This document shows, piece by piece, positions 42,407 to 57,046 of a stretch of 64,000 bases of DNA (the first letter of the stretch is position 1; each line of letters starts with the position of its first letter). Made by a program: the position numbers and the translations under genes. Below the pieces are notes generated by a model. It searched no databases and was not told the DNA's origin. It saw nothing but the letters and a program-made list of their open reading frames with translations. The DNA comes from Lasioglossum baleicum (Eukaryota; Arthropoda; Insecta; Hymenoptera; Halictidae): assembly GCF_051020765.1 (NCBI RefSeq), contig NW_027469228.1:186001-250000 (forward strand). Direction: 5' to 3'.

Positions 42407-43526
42407 CGCATAACGCATAACGCATAACGCATAACGCATAACGCATAACGCATAACGCATAACGCATAACGCATAACGCATAACGCATAACGCATAACGC
42501 ATAACGCATAACGCATAACGCATAACGCATAACGCATAACGCATAACGCATAACGCATAACGCATAACGCATAACGCATAACGCATAACGCATAACGCAT
42601 AACGCACATCGCATAACGCATAACGCATAACGCATAACGCATAACGCATAACGAATAACGCATAACGCATAACGCATAACGCATAACGCATAACGCATAA
42701 CGCGTAACGCATAACGCGTAACGCATAACGCATAACGCATAACGCATAACGCATAACGCATATCGCATAACGCATAACGCATAACGCATAACGCATAACG
42801 CATAACGCATAACGCATAACGAATAACGCATAACGCATAAAGCATAACGCTTAACGAATAACGCATAACGCATAACGCATGACACATTACTCATAACGCA
42901 TTACGCATAACGCATAACGCATAACGGATAACGCATAATGCATAACGCATAACGCTTAACGCATGACGCATATCGCATAACGCATAACGCATAACGCATA
43001 ACGGATAACGCATAACGCATAATGCATAACGCATAACGCATAACGCATAACGCATAACGCATAACGCATAACGCATAACGCATAACGCATAACGCATAAC
43101 GCATAACGCATAACGCATAACGCATAACCCATAACGCATAACGCATAACCCATAACGAATAACGCATAACGCTCAATGGAAAAGTCATAACGCATAACGC
43201 TCAATGAAAAAGTCATAATGATTAATGCTTAACGCATAACGCATAACGCATAACGCATAACGCATAACGCATAACGCATAACGCATAACGCATAACGCAG
43301 AACGCATAACGCATAACGCATAACGCATAACGCATAACGCATAACGCATAACGCATAACGCATAACGCATAACGGATAACGCATAACGCATAACGCATAA
43401 CGCATAACGCATAACGCATAACGCATAACGCATAACGCATAACGCATAACGCATAACGCATAACGCATAACGCATAACGCATAACGCATAACGCATAACG
43501 CATAACGCATAACGCATAACGCATAA
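42407..43526 (+). repeat. Domain-I island with L2 and variant L1
   Basis: It has a perfect run, CGCACAT near 42602, CGAATAA, alternating CGCGTAA and CGCATAT, L2 at 42876, CGGATAA/TGCATAA and L1 at 43170. That L1 has an added TGATTAA unit before TGCTTAA. CGCAGAA at 43296-43302 and a CGGATAA follow, the usual approach to a D block. Confidence 0.8.
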
Positions 43527-44484
43527 CGCATTACGCATGACGCATGACGCATAACGCATAACGAAAACGCATAACGCATAACGCATAACGCATAACGCAT
43601 AACGCATAACGCATAACGCATAACGCATAACGCAAAACGCATAATGCATAACGCATAACGCATAACGCATAACGCATAACGCATAACGCATAACGCATAA
43701 CGCATAACGCATAACCCATAACGCATAACGCATAACCCATAACGAATAACGCATAACGTTCAATGGAAAAGTCATAACGCATAACGCATAACGCATAACC
43801 CATAACGAATAACGCATAACGCTCAATGAAAAAGTCATAATGCTTAACGCATAACGCATAACGCATAACGCATAACGCATAACGCATAACGCATAACGCA
43901 TAACGCATGACGCATAACGCATAACGCATAACGCATAACGCATAACGCACATCGCATAACGCATAACGCATAACGCATAACGCATAACGCATAACGCATA
44001 ACGAATAACGCATAACGCATAACGCATAACGCATAACGCATAACGCATAACGCGTAACGCATAACGCGTAACGCATAACGCATAACGCATAACGCATAAC
44101 GCATAACGCATAACGCATAACGCATAACGCATAACGCATAACGCATAACGCATAACGCATAACGCATAACGCATAACGCATAACGCATAACGCATAACGC
44201 ATAACGCATAACGCATAACGCATAACGCGTAACGCGTAACGCGTAACGCGTAACGCATAACGCATAACGCATAACGCATAACGCATAACGCATAACGCAT
44301 AACGCATAACGCATAACGCATAACGCATAACGCATAACGCATAACGCATAACGCATAACGCATAACGCATAACGCATAACGCATAACGCATAACGCATAA
44401 CGCATAACGCATAACGCATAACGCATAACGCATAACGCATAACGCATAACGCATAACGCATAACGCATATCGCGTAACGCATAA
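43527..44484 (+). repeat. D block 1 (958 bp) with 1-bp deletion
   Basis: The D block starts with CGCATTA and two CGCATGA units, then two consensus units and the hexamer CGAAAA at 43562-43567. CGCAAAA and TGCATAA, a double module with 63 bp between starts (43757, 43820), CGCACAT, CGAATAA, alternating CGCGTAA and a run of four CGCGTAA near 44226 follow. A private CGCGTAA after CGCATAT, just before L3 at 44485, marks this copy. The deletion shifts the heptamer phase by one base for everything downstream. Confidence 0.88.
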
Positions 44485-47130
44485 CGTTCAATGAAAAAGT
44501 CATAACGCATAACGCATATCGCATAACCCGTAAAGCACAACGCATAACACATAACGCATAACGCATAACACATAACGCATAACGCATAACGTATAACGCT
44601 TAACGCATAACGCATAACACATAACGCATAACGCATAACGTATAACGCTTAACGCATAACGCATAATACATAACGCATAACGCATAACGCATAACGCATA
44701 ACGCATAACGCATAACGCATAACGCGTAACGCGTAACGCGTAACGCATAACGCATAACGCATAACGCATAACGCATAACGCATAACGCATAACGCATAAC
44801 GCATAACGCATAACGCATAACGCATAACGCATAACGCATAACGCATAACGCATAACGCATAACGCATAACGCATAACGCATAACGCATAACCCATAACGC
44901 ATAACGCATAACCCATAACGAATAACGAATAACGCATAATGCATAACGCATAACGCTTAACGCATGACGCATATCGCATAACGCATAACGCATAACGCAT
45001 AACGCATAACGCATAACGCATAACGCATAACGCATAACGCATAACGCATAACGCGTAACGCGTAACGCGTAACGCGTAACGCATAACGCATAACGCATAA
45101 CGCATAACGCATAACGCATAACGCATAACGCATAACGCATAACGCATAACGCATAACGCATAACGCATAACGCATAACGCATAACGCATAACGCATAACG
45201 CATAACGCATAACGCATAACGCATAACCCATAACGCATAACGCATAACCCATAACGAATAACGAATAACGCATAATGCATAACGCATAACGCTTAACGCA
45301 TGACGCATATCGCATAACGCATAACGCATAACGCATAACGCATAACGCATAACGCATAACGCATAACGCATAACGCATAACGCATAACGCATAACGCATA
45401 ACGCATAACGCATAACGCATAACGCATAACGCATAACGCATAACGCATAACGCATAACGCATAACGCATAACGCATAACCCATAACGCATAACGCATAAC
45501 CCATAACGAATAACGAATAACGCATAATGCATAACGCATAACGCTTAACGCATGACGCATATCGCATAACGCATAACGCATAACGCATAACGCATAACGC
45601 ATAACGCATAACGCATAACGCATAACGCATAACGCATAACGCATAACGCATAACGCATAACGCATAACGCATAACGCATAACGCATAACGCATAACGCAT
45701 AACGCATAACGCATAACGCATAACGCATATCGCATAACGCATAACGCGTAACGCGTAACGCGTAACGCATAACGCATAACGCATAACGCATAACGCATAA
45801 CGCATAACGCATAACGCATAACGCATAACGCATAACGCATAACGCATAACGCATAACGCATAACGCATAACGCATAACGCATAACGCATAACGCATAACG
45901 CATAACGCATAACCCATAACGCATAACGCATAACCCATAACGAATAACGAATAACGCATAATGCATAACGCATAACGCATAACGCATAACGCATAACGCA
46001 TAACGCATAACGCATAACGCATAACGCATAACGCATAACGCATAACGCATAACGCATAACGCATAACGCATAACGCATAACGCATAACGCATAACGCATA
46101 ACGCATAACGCATAACGCATAACGCATAACGCATAACGCATAACGCGTAACGCGTAACGCGTAACGCGTAACGCATAACGCATAACGCATAACGCATAAC
46201 GCATAACGCATAACGCATAACGCATAACGCATAACGCATAACGCATAACGCATAACGCATAACGCATAACGCATAACGCATAACGCATAACGCATAACGC
46301 ATAACGCATAACCCATAACGCATAACGCATAACCCATAACGAATAACGAATAACGCATAATGCATAACGCATAACGCTTAACGCATGACGCATATCGCAT
46401 AACGCATAACGCATAACGCATAACGCATAACGCATAACGCATAACGCATAACGCATAACGCATAACGCGTAACGCGTAACGCGTAACGCGTAACGCATAA
46501 CGCATAACGCATAACGCATAACGCATAACGCATAACGCATAACGCATAACGCATAACGCATAACGCATAACGCATAACGCATAACGCATAACGCATAACG
46601 CATAACGCATAACGCATAACGCATAACGCATAACGCATAACCCATAACGCATAACGCATAACCCATAACGAATAACGAATAACGCATAATGCATAACGCA
46701 TAACGCTTAACGCATGACGCATATCGCATAACGCATAACGCATAACGCATAACGCATAACGCATAACGCATAACGCATAACGCATAACGCATAACGCATA
46801 ACGCATAACGCATAACGCATAACGCATAACGCATAACGCATAACGCATAACGCATAACGCATAACGCATAACGCATAACGCATAACGCATAACCCATAAC
46901 GCATAACGCATAACCCATAACGAATAACGAATAACGCATAATGCATAACGCATAACGCTTAACGCATGACGCATATCGCATAACGCATAACGCATAACGC
47001 ATAACGCATAACGCATAACGCATAACGCATAACGCATAACGCATAACGCATAACGCATAACGCATAACGCATAACGCATAACGCATAACGCATAACGCAT
47101 AACGCATAACGCATATCGCATAACGCATAA
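44485..47130 (+). repeat. L3 block with compact 252-434 bp subarray
   Basis: After one L3 the marker CCCATAA-consensus-consensus-CCCATAA-CGAATAA-CGAATAA recurs at 44891, 45227, 45479, 45913, 46312, 46641 and 46893, i.e. at spacings of 336, 252, 434, 399, 329 and 252 bp. Most repeats then carry TGCATAA and CGCTTAA-CGCATGA-CGCATAT. Some contain three or four consecutive CGCGTAA units. It is the densest higher-order repeat in the window and lacks further 21-bp modules. Confidence 0.84.
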
Positions 47131-47732
47131 CGTTCAATGAAAAAGTCATAACGCATAACGCATATCGCATAACCCGTAAAGCACAACGCATAACACATAA
47201 CGCATAACGCATAACACATAACGCATAACGCATAACGTATAACGCTTAACGCATAACGCATAACACATAACGCATAACGCATAACGTATAACGCTTAACG
47301 CATAACGCATAACACATAACGCATAACGCATAACGCATAACGCATAACGCATAACGCATAACGCATAACGCGTAACGCGTAACGCGTAACGCATAACGCA
47401 TAACGCATAACGCATAACGCATAACGCATAACGCATAACGCATAACGCATAACGCATAACGCATAACGCATAACGCATAACGCATAACGCATAACGCATA
47501 ACGCATAACGCAGAACGCATAACGCATAACGCATAACGCATAACGCATAACGCATAACGCATAACGCATAACGCATAACGCATAACGGATAACGCATAAC
47601 GCATAACGCATAACGCATAACGCATAACGCATAACGCATAACGCATAACGCATAACGCATAACGCATAACGCATAACGCATAACGCATAACGCATAACGC
47701 ATAACGCATAACGCATAACGCATAACGCATAA
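47131..47732 (+). repeat. L3 block leading into D block 2
   Basis: Long-form L3, triple CGCGTAA, a perfect run, CGCAGAA at 47509-47515, CGGATAA near 47586 and another perfect run. The CGCAGAA lies 224 bp before the D block, compared with 231 bp (copy 1) and 238 bp (copy 4). Confidence 0.8.
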
Positions 47733-48662
47733 CGCATTACGCATGACGCATGACGCATAACGCATAACGAAAACGCATAACGCATAACGCATAACGCATA
47801 ACGCATAACGCATAACGCATAACGCATAACGCATAACGCAAAACGCATAATGCATAACGCATAACGCATAACGCATAACGCATAACGCATAACGCATAAC
47901 GCATAACGCATAACCCATAACGCATAACGCATAACCCATAACGAATAACGCATAACGTTCAATGGAAAAGTCATAACGCATAACGCATAACGCATAACCC
48001 ATAACGAATAACGCATAACGCTCAATGAAAAAGTCATAATGCTTAACGCATAACGCATAACGCATAACGCATAACGCATAACGCATAACGCATAACGCAT
48101 GACGCATAACGCATAACGCATAACGCATAACGCATAACGCACATCGCATAACGCATAACGCATAACGCATAACGCATAACGCATAACGCATAACGAATAA
48201 CGCATAACGCATAACGCATAACGCATAACGCATAACGCATAACGCGTAACGCATAACGCGTAACGCATAACGCATAACGCATAACGCATAACGCATAACG
48301 CATAACGCATAACGCATAACGCATAACGCATAACGCATAACGCATAACGCATAACGCATAACGCATAACGCATAACGCATAACGCATAACGCATAACGCA
48401 TAACGCGTAACGCGTAACGCGTAACGCGTAACGCATAACGCATAACGCATAACGCATAACGCATAACGCATAACGCATAACGCATAACGCATAACGCATA
48501 ACGCATAACGCATAACGCATAACGCATAACGCATAACGCATAACGCATAACGCATAACGCATAACGCATAACGCATAACGCATAACGCATAACGCATAAC
48601 GCATAACGCATAACGCATAACGCATAACGCATAACGCATAACGCATATCGCATAACGCATAA
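47733..48662 (+). repeat. D block 2 (930 bp) with 1-bp deletion
   Basis: The hexamer CGAAAA lies at 47768-47773 and the double module at 47956 and 48019. The order of CGCAAAA, TGCATAA, CGCACAT, CGAATAA and the four consecutive CGCGTAA units is as in D block 1. It ends at L3 48663. Confidence 0.88.
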
Positions 48663-49082
48663 CGTTCAATGAAAAAGTCATAACGCATAACGCATATCGC
48701 ATAACCCGTAAAGCACAACGCATAACACATAACGCATAACGCATAACACATAACGCATAACGCATAACGTATAACGCTTAACGCATAACGCATAACACAT
48801 AACGCATAACGCATAACGTATAACGCTTAACGCATAACGCATAACACATAACGCATAACGCATAACGCATAACGCATAACGCATAACGCATAACGCATAA
48901 CGCGTAACGCGTAACGCGTAACGCATAACGCATAACGCATAACGCATAACGCATAACGCATAACGCATAACGCATAACGCATAACGCATAACGCATAACG
49001 CATAACGCATAACGCATAACGCATAACGCATAACGCATAACGCATAACGCATAACGCATAACGCATATCGCATAACGCATAA
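48663..49082 (+). repeat. L3 block, 420 bp
   Basis: Long-form L3, triple CGCGTAA and a perfect run, directly followed by CGCATAT and the next L3. The usual CCCATAA...CGCATGA part is absent. Confidence 0.8.
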
Positions 49083-51504
49083 CGTTCAATGAAAAAGTCA
49101 TAACGCATAACGCATATCGCATAACCCGTAAAGCACAACGCATAACACATAACGCATAACGCATAACACATAACGCATAACGCATAACGTATAACGCTTA
49201 ACGCATAACGCATAACACATAACGCATAACGCATAACGTATAACGCTTAACGCATAACGCATAACACATAACGCATAACGCATAACGCATAACGCATAAC
49301 GCATAACGCATAACGCATAACGCGTAACGCGTAACGCGTAACGCATAACGCATAACGCATAACGCATAACGCATAACGCATAACGCATAACGCATAACGC
49401 ATAACGCATAACGCATAACGCATAACGCATAACGCATAACGCATAACGCATAACGCATAACGCATAACCCATAACGCATAACGCATAACCCATAACGAAT
49501 AACGAATAACGCATAATGCATAACGCATAACGCTTAACGCATGACGCATATCGCATAACGCATAACGCATAACGCATAACGCATAACGGATAACGCATAA
49601 CGCATAACGCATAACGCATAACGCATAACGCATAACGCATAACGCATAACGCATAACGCATAACGCATAACGCATAACGCATAACGCATAACGCATAACG
49701 CATAACGCATAACGCATATCGCATAACGCATAACGTTCAATGAAAAAGTCATAACGCATAACGCATATCGCATAACCCGTAAAGCACAACGCATAACACA
49801 TAACGCATAACGCATAACACATAACGCATAACGCATAACGTATAACGCTTAACGCATAACGCATAACACATAACGCATAACGCATAACGTATAACGCTTA
49901 ACGCATAACGCATAACACATAACGCATAACGCATAACGCATAACGCATAACGCATAACGCATAACGCATAACGCGTAACGCGTAACGCGTAACGCATAAC
50001 GCATAACGCATAACGCATAACGCATAACGCATAACGCATAACGCATAACGCATAACGCATAACGCATAACGCATAACGCATAACGCATAACGCATAACGC
50101 ATAACGCATAACGCATAACGCATAACGCATAACGCATAACGCATAACCCATAACGCATAACGCATAACCCATAACGAATAACGGATAACGCATAATGCAT
50201 AACGCATAACGCTTAACGCATGACGCATATCGCATAACGCATAACGCATAACGCATAACGCATAACGGATAACGCATAACGCATAACGCATAACGCATAA
50301 CGCATAACGCATAACGCATAACGCATAACGCGTAACGCGTAACGCATAACGCATAACGCATAACGCATAACGCATAACGCATAACGCATAACGCATAACG
50401 CATAACGCGTAACGCATAACGGATAACGCATAACGCATAACGCATAACGCATAACGCATAACGCATAACGCATAACGCATAACGCATAACGCATAACGCA
50501 TAACGCATAACGCATAACGCATAACGCATAACGCATAACGCATAACGCATAACGCATAACGCATAACGCATTACGCATAACGCATAACGCATAACGCATA
50601 ACGCATAACGCATAACGCATAACGCATAACGCATATCGCATAACGCATAACGTTCAATGAAAAAGTCATAACGCATAACGCATATCGCATAACCCGTAAA
50701 GCACAACGCATAACACATAACGCATAACGCATAACGCATAACGCATAACGCATAACGCATAACGCATAACGCATAACGCATAACGCATAACGCATAACCC
50801 ATAACGCATAACGCATAACCCATAACGAATAACGGATAACGCATAATGCATAACGCATAACGCTTAACGCATGACGCATATCGCATAACGCATAACGCAT
50901 AACGCATAACGCATAACGGATAACGCATAACGCATAACGCATAACGCATAACGCATAACGCATAACGCATAACGCGTAACGCGTAACGCATAACGCATAA
51001 CGCATAACGCATAACGCATAACGCATAACGCATAACGCATAACGCATAACGCATAACGCGTAACGCATAACGGATAACGCATAACGCATAACGCATAACG
51101 CATAACGCATAACGCATAACGCATAACGCATAACGCATAACGCATAACGCATAACGCATAACGCATAACGCATAACGCATAACGCATAACGCATAACGCA
51201 TAACGCATAACGCATAACGCATAACGCATTACGCATAACGCATAACGCATAACGCATAACGCATAACGCATAACGCATAACGCATAACGCATAACGCATA
51301 ACGCATAACGCATAACGCATAACGCATAACGCATAACGCATAACGGATAACGCATAACGCATAACGCATAACGCATAACGCATAACGCATAACGCATAAC
51401 GCATAACGCATAACGCATAACGCATAACGCATAACGCATAACGCATAACGCATAACGCATAACGCATAACGCATAACGCATAACGCATATCGCATAACGC
51501 ATAA
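49083..51504 (+). repeat. L3 triplet 3: long 651, long 917, short 854 bp
   Basis: Starts at 49083, 49734 and 50651. The short-form member has CCCATAA pairs, CGCTTAA-CGCATGA-CGCATAT, paired CGCGTAA and CGCATTA near 51230. It is about 230 bp shorter than the short members of triplets 1, 2 and 4. Confidence 0.8.
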
Positions 51505-53751
51505 CGTTCAATGAAAAAGTCATAACGCATAACGCATATCGCATAACCCGTAAAGCACAACGCATAACACATAACGCATAACGCATAACACATAACGCAT
51601 AACGCATAACGTATAACGCTTAACGCATAACGCATAACGCATAACGCATAACGCATAACGCATAACGCGTAACGCGTAACGCGTAACGCATAACGCATAA
51701 CGCATAACGCATAACGCATAACGCATAACGCATAACGCATAACGCATAACGCATAACGCATAACGCATAACGCATAACGCATAACGCATAACGCATAACG
51801 CATAACGCATAACGCATAACGCATAACCCATAACGCATAACGCATAACCCATAACGAATAACGGATAACGCATAATGCATAACGCATAACGCTTAACGCA
51901 TGACGCATATCGCATAACGCATAACGCATAACGCATAACGCATAACGGATAACGCATAACGCATAACGCATAACGCATAACGCATAACGCATAACGCATA
52001 ACGCATAACGCGTAACGCGTAACGCATAACGCATAACGCATAACGCATAACGCATAACGCATAACGCATAACGCATAACGCATAACGCATAACGCATAAC
52101 GCGTAACGCATAACGGATAACGCATAACGCATAACGCATAACGCATAACGCATAACGCATAACGCATAACGCATAACGCATAACGCATAACGCATAACGC
52201 ATAACGCATAACGCATAACGCATAACGCATAACGCATAACGCATAACGCATAACGCATAACGCATAACGCATAACGCATAACGCATTACGCATAACGCAT
52301 AACGCATAACGCATAACGCATAACGCATAACGCATAACGCATATCGCATAACGCATAACGTTCAATGAAAAAGTCATAACGCATAACGCATATCGCATAA
52401 CCCGTAAAGCACAACGCATAACACATAACGCATAACGCATAACGCATAACGCATAACGCATAACGCATAACGCATAACGCATAACGCATAACGCATAACG
52501 CATAACGCATAACGCATAACGCATAACGCATAACGCATAACGCATAACGCATAACGCATAACGCATAACGCATAACGCATAACGCATAACGCATAACGCA
52601 TAACCCATAACGCATAACGCATAACCCATAACGAATAACGGATAACGCATAATGCATAACGCATAACGCTTAACGCATGACGCATATCGCATAACGCATA
52701 ACGGATAACGCATAACGCATAACGCATAACGCATAACGCATAACGCATAACGCATAACGCATAACGCGTAACGCGTAACGCATAACGCATAACGCATAAC
52801 GCATAACGCATAACGCATAACGCATAACGCATAACGCATAACGCGTAACGCATAACGGATAACGCATAACGCATAACGCATAACGCATAACGCATAACGC
52901 ATAACGCATAACGCATAACGCATAACGCATAACGCATAACGCATAACGCATAACGCATAACGCATAACGCATAACGCATAACGCATAACGCATAACGCAT
53001 AACGCATAACGCATTACGCATAACGCATAACGCATAACGCATAACGCATAACGCATAACGCATAACGCATAACGCATATCGCATAACGCATAACGTTCAA
53101 TGAAAAAGTCATAACGCATAACGCATATCGCATAACCCGTAAAGCACAACGCATAACACATAACGCATAACGCATAACGCATAACGCATAACGCATAACG
53201 CATAACGCATAACGCATAACGCATAACGCATAACGCATAACGCATAACGCATAACGCATAACGCATAACGCATAACGCATAACGCATAACGCATAACGCA
53301 TAACGCATAACGCATAACGCATAACGCATAACGCATAACGCATAACGCATAACGCATAACGCATAACGCATAACGCATAACGCATTACGCATAACGCATA
53401 ACGCATAACGCATAACGCATAACGCATAACGCATAACGCATAACGCATATCGCATAACGCATAACGTTCAATGAAAAAGTCATAACGCATAACGCATATC
53501 GCATAACCCGTAAAGCACAACGCATAACACATAACGCATAACGCATAACGCATAACGCATAACGCATAACGCATAACGCATAACGCATAACGCATAACGC
53601 ATAACGCATAACGCATAACGCATAACGCATAACGCATAACGCATAACGCATAACGCATAACGCATAACGCATAACGCATAACGCATAACGCATAACGCAT
53701 AACGCATAACGCATAACGCATAACGCATAACGCATAACGCATAACGCATAA
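51505..53751 (+). repeat. L3 blocks 51505, 52359, 53094 and 53465
   Basis: One intermediate-form block (854 bp, a single CGTATAA-CGCTTAA) is followed by three short-form blocks of 735, 371 and 287 bp up to D block 3. The last two have almost only perfect units after the L3 head, and CGCATTA precedes several L3 copies by about 84 bp. Confidence 0.8.
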
Positions 53752-54674
53752 CGCATTACGCATGACGCATGACGCATAACGCATAACGAAAACGCATAAC
53801 GCATAACGCATAACGCATAACGCATAACGCATAACGCATAACGCATAACGCATAACGCAAAACGCATAATGCATAACGCATAACGCATAACGCATAACGC
53901 ATAACGCATAACGCATAACGCATAACGCATAACGCATAACCCATAACGCATAACGCATAACCCATAACGAATAACGCATAACGTTCAATGGAAAAGTCAT
54001 AACGCATAACGCATAACGCATAACCCATAACGAATAACGCATAACGCTCAATGAAAAAGTCATAATGCTTAACGCATAACGCATAACGCATAACGCATAA
54101 CGCATAACGCATAACGCATAACGCATGACGCATAACGCATAACGCATAACGCATAACGCATAACGCACATCGCATAACGCATAACGCATAACGCATAACG
54201 CATAACGCATAACGCATAACGAATAACGCATAACGCATAACGCATAACGCATAACGCATAACGCATAACGCGTAACGCATAACGCGTAACGCATAACGCA
54301 TAACGCATAACGCATAACGCATAACGCATAACGCATAACGCATAACGCATAACGCATAACGCATAACGCATAACGCATAACGCATAACGCATAACGCATA
54401 ACGCATAACGCATAACGCATAACGCATAACGCGTAACGCGTAACGCGTAACGCGTAACGCATAACGCATAACGCATAACGCATAACGCATAACGCATAAC
54501 GCATAACGCATAACGCATAACGCATAACGCATAACGCATAACGCATAACGCATAACGCATAACGCATAACGCATAACGCATAACGCATAACGCATAACGC
54601 ATAACGCATAACGCATAACGCATAACGCATAACGCATAACGCATAACGCATAACGCATATCGCATAACGCATAA
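53752..54674 (+). repeat. D block 3 (923 bp) with 1-bp deletion
   Basis: The hexamer CGAAAA lies at 53787-53792 and the double module at 53982 and 54045. Unlike the other three copies it has no CGCAGAA upstream; a short-form L3 block and a perfect run precede it. The left junction of the duplicated unit therefore differs here. Confidence 0.88.
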
Positions 54675-56109
54675 CGTTCAATGAAAAAGTCATAACGCAT
54701 AACGCATATCGCATAACCCGTAAAGCACAACGCATAACACATAACGCATAACGCATAACACATAACGCATAACGCATAACGTATAACGCTTAACGCATAA
54801 CGCATAACACATAACGCATAACGCATAACGTATAACGCTTAACGCATAACGCATAACACATAACGCATAACGCATAACGCATAACGCATAACGCATAACG
54901 CATAACGCATAACGCATAACGCGTAACGCGTAACGCGTAACGCATAACGCATAACGCATAACGCATAACGCATAACGCATAACGCATAACGCATAACGCA
55001 TAACGCATAACGCATAACGCATAACGCATAACGCATAACGCATAACGCATAACGCATAACGCATAACGCATAACGCATAACCCATAACGCATAACGCATA
55101 ACCCATAACGAATAACGAATAACGCATAATGCATAACGCATAACGCTTAACGCATGACGCATATCGCATAACGCATAACGCATAACGCATAACGCATAAC
55201 GCATAACGCATAACGCATAACGCATAACGCATAACGCGTAACGCGTAACGCGTAACGCGTAACGCATAACGCATAACGCATAACGCATAACGCATAACGC
55301 ATAACGCATAACGCATAACGCATAACGCATAACGCATAACGCATAACGCATAACGCATAACGCATAACGCATAACGCATAACGCATAACGCATAACGCAT
55401 AACGCATAACGCATAACGCATAACGCATAACGCATAACGCATAACGCATAACGCATAACGCATATCGCATAACGCATAACGTTCAATGAAAAAGTCATAA
55501 CGCATAACGCATATCGCATAACCCGTAAAGCACAACGCATAACACATAACGCATAACGCATAACACATAACGCATAACGCATAACGTATAACGCTTAACG
55601 CATAACGCATAACACATAACGCATAACGCATAACGTATAACGCTTAACGCATAACGCATAACACATAACGCATAACGCATAACGCATAACGCATAACGCA
55701 TAACGCATAACGCATAACGCGTAACGCGTAACGCGTAACGCATAACGCATAACGCATAACGCATAACGCATAACGCATAACGCATAACGCATAACGCATA
55801 ACGCATAACGCATAACGCATAACGCATAACGCATAACGCATAACGCATAACGCATAACGCATAACGCATAACGCAGAACGCATAACGCATAACGCATAAC
55901 GCATAACGCATAACGCATAACGCATAACGCATAACGCATAACGCATAACGGATAACGCATAACGCATAACGCATAACGCATAACGCATAACGCATAACGC
56001 ATAACGCATAACGCATAACGCATAACGCATAACGCATAACGCATAACGCATAACGCATAACGCATAACGCATAACGCATAACGCATAACGCATAACGCAT
56101 AACGCATAA
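54675..56109 (+). repeat. L3 blocks 54675 and 55480 before D block 4
   Basis: The first block (805 bp) is long form and has CCCATAA pairs, doubled CGAATAA and four CGCGTAA units near 55236, like the compact subarray. The second has triple CGCGTAA near 55719, CGCAGAA at 55872-55878 and CGGATAA near 55948, like 47131-47732. Confidence 0.8.
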
Positions 56110-57046
56110 CGCATTACGCATGACGCATGACGCATAACGCATAACGAAAACGCATAACGCATAACGCATAACGCATAACGCATAACGCATAACGCATAAC
56201 GCATAACGCATAACGCAAAACGCATAATGCATAACGCATAACGCATAACGCATAACGCATAACGCATAACGCATAACGCATAACGCATAACGCATAACCC
56301 ATAACGCATAACGCATAACCCATAACGAATAACGCATAACGTTCAATGGAAAAGTCATAACGCATAACGCATAACGCATAACCCATAACGAATAACGCAT
56401 AACGCTCAATGAAAAAGTCATAATGCTTAACGCATAACGCATAACGCATAACGCATAACGCATAACGCATAACGCATAACGCATAACGCATGACGCATAA
56501 CGCATAACGCATAACGCATAACGCATAACGCACATCGCATAACGCATAACGCATAACGCATAACGCATAACGCATAACGAATAACGCATAACGCATAACG
56601 CATAACGCATAACGCATAACGCATAACGCGTAACGCATAACGCGTAACGCATAACGCATAACGCATAACGCATAACGCATAACGCATAACGCATAACGCA
56701 TAACGCATAACGCATAACGCATAACGCATAACGCATAACGCATAACGCATAACGCATAACGCATAACGCATAACGCATAACGCATAACGCATAACGCGTA
56801 ACGCGTAACGCGTAACGCGTAACGCATAACGCATAACGCATAACGCATAACGCATAACGCATAACGCATAACGCATAACGCATAACGCATAACGCATAAC
56901 GCATAACGCATAACGCATAACGCATAACGCATAACGCATAACGCATAACGCATAACGCATAACGCATAACGCATAACGCATAACGCATAACGCATAACGC
57001 ATAACGCATAACGCATAACGCATAACGCATATCGCATAACGCATAA
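56110..57046 (+). repeat. D block 4 (937 bp) with 1-bp deletion
   Basis: The hexamer CGAAAA lies at 56145-56150 and the double module at 56340 and 56403. It ends at L3 57047. After this copy the phase is constant to the window end. Confidence 0.88.

Larger units (their letters stand above)
1576..42903 (+). repeat. L2 landmark family: 28-bp module, 34 copies
   Basis: L2 consists of CGCATGA, CACATTA, CTCATAA and normally CGCATTA. Starts: 1576, 2479, 3256, 3970, 4726, 5048, 5825, 6945, 7722, 8765, 9647, 10585, 11334, 12041, 12937, 13308, 14554, 14876, 15534, 16311, 17823, 18418, 19006, 19363, 20567, 22268, 22947, 23654, 32705, 33328, 34210, 34728, 41434, 42876. Two approaches exist upstream: AGCATAA-CGCTTAA-CGAATGA (or CGAATAA), and AGCATAG-TCCATAA. 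Copies 19363 and 20567 share CGCATGG as first unit. Copy 34210 has AGCATTA as its last unit. Copies 22268 and 32705 run straight into L1. L2 places minus-strand stops in more than one frame, so many spurious open frames end here. Confidence 0.9.

Noticed and set aside
43219..43225. Possible insertion (extra TGATTAA before TGCTTAA in L1 at 43170)
   Set aside because: It is a single in-phase variant unit, most simply a duplicated and substituted heptamer; no target-site duplication or element sequence.
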